Assembly: GCA_964534995.1 (NCBI GenBank)
Contig: CAZHSC010000025.1
Coordinates: 1 to 44,375 of the forward strand
Reading direction: 5' to 3'
DNA from: JAJTFW01 sp964534995
GTDB taxonomy: Bacteria > Bacteroidota > Bacteroidia > AKYH767-A > OLB10
Length of the DNA stretch: 44,375 nt
Both the position numbers and the translations under genes were made by a program. Below are positions 9,401 to 17,592 of the stretch, piece after piece. The notes under the pieces were generated by a model that saw only the letters and a program-made list of their open reading frames with translations, did not search any database and was not told the origin of the DNA. Positions within the stretch are counted from its first letter, which is position 1, and each line of letters starts with the position of its first letter.

Positions 9401-10780
9401 CTAGAATTTAACATGGATGCCTGCATATCCTGAATGATACGAATATATCATTCCTGTAAATGCGTCGGTGATTTTCTCGTGTTGCCAGGTAAGACTCAAC
9501 CCAGTTCTGGCGGTGAGTGCGATGCCGGTACTGAGACTGAAGCGATGGTTTATGCGGTCAATGGTTGTATATACCTGCGACCCGTTAAATATACTTAGTT
9601 GAAAGGGCCCTTTTTGCAGATAGTAGCCGAAAAGACTGAACTTATTGTGTACGATCAATTCCAGATAAGGAATCCAGGCAAAACGGTACTGGTTGTCTAT
9701 TATACTGGTATGAACTTCCAATCCGGGCCTTATCCATGATTTCCCATTCAAACGGAGTGTGTAATCCAGTCCTCCACCTGCCTGAAAATGGTTATTTCTC
9801 ATGCTCTTGTTTAGTACTGATGAATCTTCCTCCCGTACCTCCAGATAGTTTACTGAACCATCCGGCCCTGCCAGTCTTGTTTTATAGATGATGGTATTTA
9901 CTGAATCATAGTCTGGACTAACTTCTTCCAGGTAAGCCCCCAGTTGAATATTGAAGGACAAATCACGCCACCTTTTACCTAAGCTCGCAACCGGAAATAC
10001 AGCGCTGACCACGGAGGCGCCGGAAAGGTATGTGCTCTGCAACACAGTAGAATCTCTGATTACCGCACCCATGGGGGAAGGAATCACAGTATGCTCCGTG
10101 AACAAAATACTTTCATAGTTTACCCTCAACTCACGTTTAAATTGAATGAATGCTGCAGCAAGCGACAACTCAAAATCTCCGTTTAATTCCAATGTTGGAG
10201 CAATGGTATATTGATGTTGCGTAAACCTGCACCAGTAAAGCTCCTGCTGATACAAGCTATAACTATGTCCGATCCTGAAAGCAGGGCTTACAGCATGGGT
10301 AAGAGCGGCAAAGTAGTAATATCCATTACCGGCAGAATCAGGATTATCAGAACTGCGAACACACGATTCATAATACAGCTCCTCCACAGCTTTCTGTGGG
10401 CGGTATGACAAGCCAGCTTTAGCTGAATCGGACATTGTATTAAAAATGGCTGCGGTCTTTTTTCTCCTCCGGGTAGTCAGATATATCCGGAATAAATTTT
10501 CTTTCGCAAATTCACTGTCCGGATTTTTAGCAATAGCATCTTTGAAATACTTTTCTGCAAGCCCCCATTTTCCTGTCTCAAATGCTGCCTTCCCTGCTCT
10601 CAGATCCAGGTAATAAAAGGTAATGTCGCTTTTCTTTAGCTCCCCGGCAAAATGCTGCAGTTCCTTCCATTTCTTTAGCTGATAAAGGGAATAGGAAATA
10701 CTGTCAGCTTCCGGATACGTCCATTGCCCCCGGGATGAAAACCCGGAAAAAACAAATATGATAACTATTGCAATTCGCAT
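9401..10780 (-). CDS. TPR plus outer-membrane beta-barrel protein (YaiO-like)
   Basis: Signal peptide 1-19 (MRIAIVIIFVFSG, ends RGQ). Residues about 20-115 are helical TPR-like units (YFKDAIAKNPDSEFAKENL). From about 150 to the end the sequence alternates polar and aromatic or aliphatic residues as in a barrel, closing with YAGIHVKF, an aromatic C-terminus that the BAM machinery would recognise. The layout resembles YaiO-family proteins, though membership needs a profile search. Its start overlaps the end of the transporter-peptidase gene by 16 bp, so it is translationally coupled. It would be the outer-membrane exit or entry point of the pathway. Confidence 0.78.
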   Translation of the reverse strand: MRIAIVIIFVFSGFSSRGQWTYPEADSISYSLYQLKKWKELQHFAGELKKSDITFYYLDLRAGKAAFETGKWGLAEKYFKDAIAKNPDSEFAKENLFRIYLTTRRRKKTAAIFNTMSDSAKAGLSYRPQKAVEELYYESCVRSSDNPDSAGNGYYYFAALTHAVSPAFRIGHSYSLYQQELYWCRFTQHQYTIAPTLELNGDFELSLAAAFIQFKRELRVNYESILFTEHTVIPSPMGAVIRDSTVLQSTYLSGASVVSAVFPVASLGKRWRDLSFNIQLGAYLEEVSPDYDSVNTIIYKTRLAGPDGSVNYLEVREEDSSVLNKSMRNNHFQAGGGLDYTLRLNGKSWIRPGLEVHTSIIDNQYRFAWIPYLELIVHNKFSLFGYYLQKGPFQLSIFNGSQVYTTIDRINHRFSLSTGIALTARTGLSLTWQHEKITDAFTGMIYSYHSGYAGIHVKF

Positions 10781-12933
10781 AGAATGGCGTTTTTATTTCT
10801 TCCTCTTTCGCATTCCAACTTCATGCTGCCTGCGGTTACATGTGAACGGAAATGAATTTTATTCCGTGTATATCCGAAAACATTGAGGTTGTGCTCCGAA
10901 AAATAAGTAAGCTCTTCGGGTGAATGTTCGTTATCGGCGCTGATAAACCTGAAATGATAACGGGCCTTCACATAATGAAAGAAAGGAGCGGTGAAGTCAT
11001 GAAGAAAGCGCAGTAAATAATTACTGATATCTAAAATACTGATATGATCATCCGATTCAAGTCCCTTGTAATAACCCAGCGGGATCTTATAGGCAGCCAG
11101 GAAAAAAGAATACAACAAACTTTTTCTGTTTCCCTCATAGGAATAACAATAAAAAACAGTCCCGTTATTCACAAACCACGCCATGGCATTTGTTTCATGG
11201 CACCAGATATACGCCAGATTGTCGGGGGTCACCAACACTTCCCAGGTTTCACGAACCCCCATACTATCCACAACCTTAAAAATTTTGCCGGGAATAAAAC
11301 TGAAAAAGGTGGTGAGCAGATTTGTTGTCCTTACATTGCTTACCCTTTCACCCAGTTTCGGGTATTCATAACTGTTAAGTCTGAACTTATTACCGTTACG
11401 GGTAATATAATAACTGAAGGGGTATAAAATAGTGGAAGATCCGATATAGGGAGTTGCCTGGAATTGCATGTGCAGATGCGGCTCGGGTGAGCGGCCACTG
11501 CTTCCGCAATAGCCAATGACATCTCCTTTCCTTACATAATCACCTGTTTTCACTTTGAATGAATTTTTTCTGAAATGGGTAAGTTTGCTGTACAGGTAAT
11601 CGCCGTGCTTAATCACCACCGCGTTGCCCCAGTTTTTAGTGAGGTTTACTTTACCAATTTCATTGTCATCAACATCATCCGCAAGATCGACTATCCATCC
11701 GTCGGCTGGTGAAATGACAGGCAGGTTATAGCAATAATAATCCTCACGGCGGGTGCCGGCATCACCAAAAGTTTTTCCACTTTCGTCGCGCACATCAAAA
11801 TCCCAGGCATGCTTCCATTCCTTTTTATGGGTATGAACCCCTTCTATACCCTGCGAAATATACCATTCTCCCATTACCGGTAACGAAACCTGAATAAGTG
11901 TGTTCTTTTGAAACCGCTCCGCATAACTGAAAAAGTTATAATGGTGTTTTTCCGGAGAATATTGCTGTAAAGTAACGAGACTCAACCCGGATACCCTGGT
12001 CCGGTTTTGCAGGGCGGCAAGTATTAAAAGTACGGCGATGTTAAACGGCAATGAATACAAAGGCAGACCCCACTTGAGGTAAAGCAAAGAATGAAGCGAT
12101 GAAATCAGCAGAGCAATAACGGGAATGGTAAATAACAAATTAAAAAATGAGCGGCGGGAAGGCACCACAAAAAATCCTCCAAGCGCTATCGCTGTCAAAA
12201 TAAAATTAAAACCAATGTACGTATAAATCAACTGTGAAAAATCTCCCTCCATAAACTGATAAAAAGCGTATCCAACCGCAAATCCGAAAAGTGAGAGTAC
12301 AAACGCGATCCTTGAATTCAACATTAAACCGGCAGCGATAATGACTCCTGATAAGTCATTGTACTGAAAAAGTACAGCCCCCAGCGAGCGAAAATATAAA
12401 TACAGGGCATTTGAAAACGGTAAGCTGCCAATCAACGCGGTTATTTCAGTAAAGAGCCATGGATAGTTTCCGGCTATATATCCCGGTTGTACCCCACGGG
12501 GAAGCAGTGCCGTAAAATTTCCAGCACCGAGTATCATTACCCATACTACCAAGAGAAACGGAATGGTCAATACCGGCAGGGATTTCTTGCCCATAACTGT
12601 CAAATACCACTGGGTAAGTAAAAAGGATAACAATGAGGAGGCCAATAACAAGACAAAAAATGAGACATTGAATGCATAATATGTTCCCAGGGCGATGCCT
12701 GCCAGCAAGGCATTGTAAGTATAGGTGCCATTACGCAGTAAATCCGTATTATAGTTAAAAAGGTGGACTATCACTTGTACCCACAATATTGCCATGAGCC
12801 CTGAAAAACCGGATAGCGGATCAAAAAATGATATCAGCATCAGGCTAAAACCAAAGATGGGATTCAGGGAAAAGAAAACCTGAGCATAACTGCTGAGTAT
12901 GCCTTTCCATGATAACAAAAGGTAGCCTTTCAT
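10765..12933 (-). CDS. Urea transporter fused to M23 metallopeptidase
   Basis: A 722-residue fusion. Residues 1-310 form a urea-transporter (UT) domain of about ten membrane segments with both internal repeats visible: NPIFGFS (24-30) with NGTYTYNALLAGIALG (68-83), and the second copy GAVLFQYNDLSGVII (185-199) with GFNFILTAIALGG (241-253). Residues about 345-500 are a lysostaphin-type M23 endopeptidase with HAWDFD (375-380), H453 in LTHFRK and HLH (486-488) as zinc ligands and catalytic His. The last 220 residues are unassigned. UT channels pass urea or small amides down a gradient; M23 enzymes cut peptide cross-links or glycyl peptides. It lies 19 nt after the decarboxylase gene and overlaps the barrel gene by 16 bp. 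The true substrate is unknown. Confidence 0.85.
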   Translation of the reverse strand: MKGYLLLSWKGILSSYAQVFFSLNPIFGFSLMLISFFDPLSGFSGLMAILWVQVIVHLFNYNTDLLRNGTYTYNALLAGIALGTYYAFNVSFFVLLLASSLLSFLLTQWYLTVMGKKSLPVLTIPFLLVVWVMILGAGNFTALLPRGVQPGYIAGNYPWLFTEITALIGSLPFSNALYLYFRSLGAVLFQYNDLSGVIIAAGLMLNSRIAFVLSLFGFAVGYAFYQFMEGDFSQLIYTYIGFNFILTAIALGGFFVVPSRRSFFNLLFTIPVIALLISSLHSLLYLKWGLPLYSLPFNIAVLLILAALQNRTRVSGLSLVTLQQYSPEKHHYNFFSYAERFQKNTLIQVSLPVMGEWYISQGIEGVHTHKKEWKHAWDFDVRDESGKTFGDAGTRREDYYCYNLPVISPADGWIVDLADDVDDNEIGKVNLTKNWGNAVVIKHGDYLYSKLTHFRKNSFKVKTGDYVRKGDVIGYCGSSGRSPEPHLHMQFQATPYIGSSTILYPFSYYITRNGNKFRLNSYEYPKLGERVSNVRTTNLLTTFFSFIPGKIFKVVDSMGVRETWEVLVTPDNLAYIWCHETNAMAWFVNNGTVFYCYSYEGNRKSLLYSFFLAAYKIPLGYYKGLESDDHISILDISNYLLRFLHDFTAPFFHYVKARYHFRFISADNEHSPEELTYFSEHNLNVFGYTRNKIHFRSHVTAGSMKLECERGRNKNAILCELQ

Positions 12934-12952
12934 TTTTGAGCGGATACCTGCA

Positions 12953-14311
12953 TTACAGCCTGAATTTAGATAAATAGTCAGGAACCACCTCGTCCAGTTC
13001 CAGGGTAGATAGTTTTTCTTTCTTTTTAATCACGTGCGCTTTCCCTTTCATATCTATCATCACTACTGCCGGGCGCAACGCGATAAACTGCATCGATTGT
13101 GTGATGTTGTACGCGCCAACATGATGCACTACCACGTGGTCGCCGGGGCTCAGGGGAGGCAGGGTTATATGTTCTCTCACCACATCAATATTCATACAGA
13201 GCGGACCGTATAACACACAATCTTCTGTATGGTGCCCGAAAGGCTGCGCCGGAGAAATTTTATGATCATACCAGAAGGAAGTAAAAAGGATATTCACACC
13301 GAAATCCATGATCGTCGCCCTCCTTCCGTCAGAGAGCCTTTTATTGGATATCACAGTCCCCAGGAGGAACCCCGCATCATCGATTAAGGCCCTGCCGGTT
13401 TCAAGATAAAGGTAAGGCAATTCATCCGACGCAAAGCCTGCATTCAGAAGTGTGCTGGTTATCGCTTCCGCATACTGGCTGATTTCCGGAACAATGTCCG
13501 CGCCTACATGAAAAGAACCTTTCAGCGTATTTTTTGATGCAAAACCTCCACCCATATCTATATAGGTGATATTCCTGGTATAACGGTTACGTATACCCAG
13601 TGCAAGGTCAGCCATCTTTCCCGCTGCCAGGGCATAGGCCGATGGGGCAAGCATATAAGTTCCGATATGACAATGCAAGCCTACCAGATTCAATTTGCCT
13701 CCTGCCATAATTTTATTGATGGCGTCCCAGGCTTGTCCGTTTTCATAGTTAAAGCCAAAACGGTCCCACATGGGATAGATACCTGTATCCATGTTGACAC
13801 GAATGGCCACTCTGGGCTTTGTTCCGGACGCGGCTGCGAGTTCCGTCAAACGGTAGAGTTCATCGAGGTGGTCAATGTGAATGGGGGAATTGTTCTTGAT
13901 GGCAAGCCTTAAATCATCATCGGTTTTATCCGGTCCGTTAAACAGAATTTTGTCACCGGACACCCCATTCTTCAGCGCTTTCTCATATTCAAACCTGGAT
14001 ACGACTTCCGCCCATGATCCTTCCTGGTGAAACACGTTACAAACAGCATTCAGATAATTCGTTTTATAACTCCAGGCAAACTGTACTTTAGGATACCGCG
14101 TTTCAAAAATCCGCTTCGCGTTACGGTAATTCTCTCTGATTTTTCTTTCTGAAAGAACAAAAAGGGGCGACCCGAATTCAGTGATCAGGTCCTTTACCTG
14201 GGCTCCGTCAATGCTGTTCATGGCATTGTACTCTGTTTTTGTTCCAAATTTATTCATCATGCCACTGTTTAACTTAACAATGACAGGTCTTTCATATTGC
14301 AGTGTTATCAT
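12953..14311 (-). CDS. PLP-dependent decarboxylase, LysA/ornithine fold III
   Basis: Decarboxylates an amino acid or amino-acid adduct using PLP. Start at 14311 chosen because it falls 10 nt after the ATP-grasp stop; the longer frame to 14359 would overlap that gene by 38 bp. In long-frame numbering the PLP lysine is K99 (SYKTNYL), with GLHCHIGT (227-234), the phosphate-binding DMGGGF (268-273), ETGR (320-323) and GPLC (385-388). The segment after the catalytic Cys is CMNID where diaminopimelate decarboxylases usually have CESxD, so the substrate is probably not meso-DAP. A 40-residue N-terminal extension with KLNSGMMNKFG precedes the usual fold and looks conserved-type. The neighbouring ATP-grasp enzyme suggests the two act in sequence. 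Confidence 0.88.
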   Translation of the reverse strand: MITLQYERPVIVKLNSGMMNKFGTKTEYNAMNSIDGAQVKDLITEFGSPLFVLSERKIRENYRNAKRIFETRYPKVQFAWSYKTNYLNAVCNVFHQEGSWAEVVSRFEYEKALKNGVSGDKILFNGPDKTDDDLRLAIKNNSPIHIDHLDELYRLTELAAASGTKPRVAIRVNMDTGIYPMWDRFGFNYENGQAWDAINKIMAGGKLNLVGLHCHIGTYMLAPSAYALAAGKMADLALGIRNRYTRNITYIDMGGGFASKNTLKGSFHVGADIVPEISQYAEAITSTLLNAGFASDELPYLYLETGRALIDDAGFLLGTVISNKRLSDGRRATIMDFGVNILFTSFWYDHKISPAQPFGHHTEDCVLYGPLCMNIDVVREHITLPPLSPGDHVVVHHVGAYNITQSMQFIALRPAVVMIDMKGKAHVIKKKEKLSTLELDEVVPDYLSKFRL

Positions 14312-14321
14312 ATGATAGGTA

Positions 14322-15371
14322 TTAAAGTTCTCCTGATGTAGATATTTTTTCGAATTCACTTAGGTCAACAATCTGGTCGTAGCTGTACCGGATAAACATT
14401 TTTCCCTTTTCATACGAAGTGAAGGGTTCCACCTTCTCACCAAGGGCCATCCTTACCAGCGCTTCGGGATGATTCTGCCTGGATCCAACCGCAAGATATA
14501 CCCAGGCAGGAAACCGGGGGTTCATCTCCAGCAGGTAATAATCGCCCGCGGTGGTTTTGATGAACTCGAGCTCACATCCCCCTCTCCATTGTGAATTTTT
14601 AATAACGCGGTTGGTAATTTCAATGAGCATCGGATCGTCGAGCGTGATGCCGGCCCAGGCTTTCCCTTTATCCGTAATGTACAGTTTACGCATTGGAACC
14701 GCACCGATACATCTTCCATTCCCGTCACCGATGGCGGTAACGTTTACTTCATTTCCGGAAACGAATTCCTGTACAATGATGGGAAGTCCCCATTTGGAGG
14801 ATATTTTATGAAAATAATTAACTGCCTGTTCAGGGGTAGCGGCCACCGATGCGTCGTAAAATTTTCCCTTGACTACGAGCGGGTAAGAAAAGGTGTCTTT
14901 CAGGTCGTATATTTCCGATGCTGAAAAAATCATCCGGCTGTAAGGTACTTTCACTCCATTCTTCTCGCCGAATTCAAATAACACGGATTTGTGCCTGGAT
15001 TCAAACTGCCCCAGCGATGGAAGAAATGTCACGATATTAAATTCCTCTTTCAGACGCGGCCCCAGCTTAATAAAGCTATGCAGTTCCGCGTCAAAATTCG
15101 GGATGATAATTTCCATATGTTCCTTCTGCTGAATATAAGCAAGCCTCTCCATCAGGCTCTCCGTACCTGCCGAAGGAATCGGGATCTGATAACTTTTATC
15201 CACCAGGTCATGCATATACAATCCCGGCTCAAGCGACTCATAACTTAATCCAATAATCCGTACATCAAAGTGGCTGCTTTCGCGCAGGCCTCTTATTACC
15301 GGGATTCCCGGACCCGGCGAATCAATATTATTCAGACCGGTAACACCAATGGTAATTTTCCGCTTATTCAT
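14322..15371 (-). CDS. ATP-grasp carboxylate-amine ligase
   Basis: Joins a carboxylate to an amine through an acyl-phosphate, using ATP. The 349 residues show an N-terminal nucleotide-type fold (ITIGVTGLNN), K168 in PLVVKGK, the adenine-binding QEFVSGNEV (201-209), CELEF (266-270), and the Mg-binding LEMNPRFP (281-288). The carbamoyl-phosphate-synthase/PylC-like subgroup fits best. Substrates are not evident. It overlaps the PqqD-like gene by 8 bp and precedes the decarboxylase by 10 nt, so all three are coupled. The pair of ATP-grasp and LysA-like enzymes suggests ligation of an amino acid followed by decarboxylation, or decarboxylation of a precursor first. Confidence 0.88.
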   Translation of the reverse strand: MNKRKITIGVTGLNNIDSPGPGIPVIRGLRESSHFDVRIIGLSYESLEPGLYMHDLVDKSYQIPIPSAGTESLMERLAYIQQKEHMEIIIPNFDAELHSFIKLGPRLKEEFNIVTFLPSLGQFESRHKSVLFEFGEKNGVKVPYSRMIFSASEIYDLKDTFSYPLVVKGKFYDASVAATPEQAVNYFHKISSKWGLPIIVQEFVSGNEVNVTAIGDGNGRCIGAVPMRKLYITDKGKAWAGITLDDPMLIEITNRVIKNSQWRGGCELEFIKTTAGDYYLLEMNPRFPAWVYLAVGSRQNHPEALVRMALGEKVEPFTSYEKGKMFIRYSYDQIVDLSEFEKISTSGEL

Positions 15372-15612
15372 GTTCCTTCAGCAATTGATAATTACCCAGC
15401 ATCAAAAAAAAATCATAAATATCTTTTTCAATGACCGTCCGCTCCACGTTGTATTTCTTGTGCAGCGTCTTTATAATTTCCTCCTTTCCCTTTTCCTCTT
15501 TAAGTAAGCGGAGGATATCCTGCCCTACCGGGTTGACGGAAAAGGAATCACCGGTGAGTGGGTTGAAAATAAAACCGGATTCACTAATGGCAATATTCTT
15601 GTTCAGTTCCAT
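15364..15612 (-). CDS. PqqD-like peptide-binding (RRE) protein
   Basis: Small 82-residue protein of the PqqD family, the winged-helix fold that binds leader peptides for peptide-modifying enzymes (RiPP recognition element). Visible family traits: an N-terminal strand pair ending in GFIFNPLTGDSFSVNPVGQDIL, of which the core is NPLTGDSFSVNP followed by helix DILRLL, then VERTVIEKDIYDFF. PqqD members commonly read ...FxLNxxGxxIxxLL. No precursor peptide was found beside it. First gene of the seven-gene run, directly downstream of the LytTR-like repeats. Confidence 0.82.
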   Translation of the reverse strand: MELNKNIAISESGFIFNPLTGDSFSVNPVGQDILRLLKEEKGKEEIIKTLHKKYNVERTVIEKDIYDFFLMLGNYQLLKEHE

Positions 15613-15640
15613 GTCCTTGGCTTGTTTAAACCTGAGATGA

Positions 15641-15648
15641 CAAATATC
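15641..15648 (-). promoter_or_regulatory. Weak promoter -7 box for the PqqD operon
   Basis: GATATTTG on the minus strand matches TAnnTTTG at 7 of 8 positions, 28 nt before the PqqD ATG. A TTTG lies at 15667-15664, 15 nt upstream, closer than usual; an activator-dependent promoter would fit a poor spacing. Confidence 0.35.
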
Positions 15649-15675
15649 CCCAGCGGTTTAACTCAAATGCCGGTT

Positions 15676-15705
15676 TATCGGAGTATGATGAAAATCTATC
15701 GGAGT
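15676..15705. promoter_or_regulatory. Two 9-bp direct repeats, probable LytTR binding site
   Basis: TATCGGAGT occurs at 15676-15684 and 15697-15705, identical, with 12 bp between (21-bp periodicity, two helical turns). This is the known geometry of LytTR-domain sites. It sits in the 116 bp between the LytTR regulator and the PqqD operon, just upstream of the putative promoter, where an activator would bind. Confidence 0.6.
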
Positions 15706-15728
15706 TTATAGGTCCGGCAGGGCACCGG

Positions 15729-16430
15729 TTAAAATGAATCCCGCATATAAGCGATAAAAAATTCTTTCTCGTAATTTTTCCCTATTGGAATTTCCGCAAG
15801 TCCCAGGGATATCACTTTTCCCCTTACGCTTTCTATACGTGATACAGGGACCACAAAGGAACGGTGCACTCTCAAAAATTCCCCTGCCGGAAGTTTTTCC
15901 ATGATTTTCTTTAAACTGGATAACGTCAATACGGGCTTTTTGCCGGCCAGGTGTATTTTAATATAATCATCAAGTGTTTCAATATAAAGAATCTCGGAAA
16001 AGGGAATTTTGATCAGCGCGTATTCCGAACGTACAAAGAGGGCGCGGCCTTCTTCCTCTTTAAGTAATCTTTTGTTTTCAACCACCCCCTTCGCTTTTAA
16101 AACGGCTTCCTCAAAACGCCTGAAATGAACCGGCTTTAATAAAAAATCAACCGCATTAATATTAAAGCCCTCTACGGCATACCCGGCATGAGCGGTAGTA
16201 AGAATCAAAGCTGGCGTTTGTGACATCGCTTTGAAAAAATCAATGCCATTTATCTCCGGCATCTGTATATCCAGGAATAAAAGATCAACCGCATGGTTTT
16301 TAAGAAAGGCGGAGGCTTCCGGAGCACTGGTAAAGGTTTTATCCAGTTGAAGAAATGCAATCCGTGCACAAAACTGCCGGATTATCTCCAGCGCGAGCGG
16401 CTCATCATCGATAGCAATACACGAAATCAT
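15729..16430 (-). CDS. LytTR-type response regulator
   Basis: Receiver plus DNA-binding protein of 233 residues. The receiver (1-120) has acidic pocket DDE (8-10), phospho-acceptor D54 in LFLDIQMPEING, and the conserved Lys of LLKP near 108. The LytTR domain (about 135-233) contains IETLDDYIKIHL and FLRVHRSFVV, typical of this family. It overlaps the kinase gene by 4 bp and likely activates the adjacent PqqD operon through the 15676-15705 repeats. Confidence 0.95.
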   Translation of the reverse strand: MISCIAIDDEPLALEIIRQFCARIAFLQLDKTFTSAPEASAFLKNHAVDLLFLDIQMPEINGIDFFKAMSQTPALILTTAHAGYAVEGFNINAVDFLLKPVHFRRFEEAVLKAKGVVENKRLLKEEEGRALFVRSEYALIKIPFSEILYIETLDDYIKIHLAGKKPVLTLSSLKKIMEKLPAGEFLRVHRSFVVPVSRIESVRGKVISLGLAEIPIGKNYEKEFFIAYMRDSF

Positions 16431-17434
16431 GTCAACTGAAGGGCTAAATGTACTTTAAATTTTTCACTGTCACTGTTCAGCAGCAAATGATACCTGTCCT
16501 TATAAAAATGATCCAGCAACTGCCTGACAGCGGTAAGTCCCAGTCCTTCCCTTTCCACTTCCGTGGACTTTTTCACTGCAATCACATTGCTGACCTTCAA
16601 CTGCAGTTCATCTCCTTTTATAAGTATATGAATTTTAATATCGGAAACAATCTCCGTACTTACACCATATTTAAATGCATTTTCCACAAATGATATCAGC
16701 AACAATGGCACAATATACTTGCCAGCGGTAATACCGTCGCAGCGGAAATCAACTGTGGTTTTTTCGGTAAGTCGTAAGCGTTGCAATTCAATAAAATCAC
16801 TTATGTAATTTATTTCCTTTTCCAGCGACACTTTGCCTGAGCCGGTATCGGTAATTAAATACCGCATAATGGATGACAACCTCGATACGGCATCCGCGGT
16901 ATCATCCGATTTGGTGATGGCCAGCGCATATACCGAATTAAGGGTATTGAATAAAAAATGCGGGTTCAGTCTGGATTTCATATAAGCCAGTTCCGCTTCC
17001 GCCTTTTTCTGTTCCGATACTTTCAGTTTCCTGTACAGCGTTATCGCAACAGCCATTCCAATGCCTATGGAAAGGGTAAGTATAAAAGGATGTACCAGCC
17101 ATGTAGCTCCCTGCGGGCCTTCCTCCACACCTGCCGGAGGCATTTCAGCATCTTCTCTTAAAAATCGCATGGCTGACCACACCAAAATCAGCGCTGCGGC
17201 GTTCGCCAATACAAAAAACAGGGGCTTTTTATTTAACAGATATCGCGGAACCAGCCAGTGGTAATTAAAATAAAAGAGCAGTATAACAAAAGCGCTTCTT
17301 ATCAGATGTCCCTTCAGAAAGCAGGTCCATGCTGCACCCTTTAATACATTGTCGGCAAGGATAAACAGAAGCGGCAGCAGGATAAAGAGCATCCATGCCA
17401 GAATATGCAGATATGCCGCTTTTGCTTTTATCAT
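16427..17434 (-). CDS. LytS-type sensor histidine kinase
   Basis: Membrane kinase of 335 residues. Four hydrophobic segments lie within 1-135 (about 10-28, 45-60, 72-88, 115-133). The His_kinase motif RLNPHFLFNTLNS has the phosphorylated His at 159, and a HATPase domain follows (VENAFKYG, EREGLGLTAVRQLLDHFY). No periplasmic sensor domain is evident, so the signal may be sensed by the membrane segments. A GGAGG precedes the ATG directly. Forms an operon with the LytTR regulator. Confidence 0.93.
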   Translation of the reverse strand: MIKAKAAYLHILAWMLFILLPLLFILADNVLKGAAWTCFLKGHLIRSAFVILLFYFNYHWLVPRYLLNKKPLFFVLANAAALILVWSAMRFLREDAEMPPAGVEEGPQGATWLVHPFILTLSIGIGMAVAITLYRKLKVSEQKKAEAELAYMKSRLNPHFLFNTLNSVYALAITKSDDTADAVSRLSSIMRYLITDTGSGKVSLEKEINYISDFIELQRLRLTEKTTVDFRCDGITAGKYIVPLLLISFVENAFKYGVSTEIVSDIKIHILIKGDELQLKVSNVIAVKKSTEVEREGLGLTAVRQLLDHFYKDRYHLLLNSDSEKFKVHLALQLT

Positions 17435-17592
17435 CCTCCAAAAATACCTTCCTTGTGCGACAGTAAAAAGAAAAAATCACACCAGGTGTAAGCATCAGGC
17501 ATCCGGTGAGGCATTTAGCGTATAAAATCCACGATAAACAGCAGCGCCGGGGTCAAGGTTAATGGAGCCTGACGGGGTGGATACAGAAGAGC

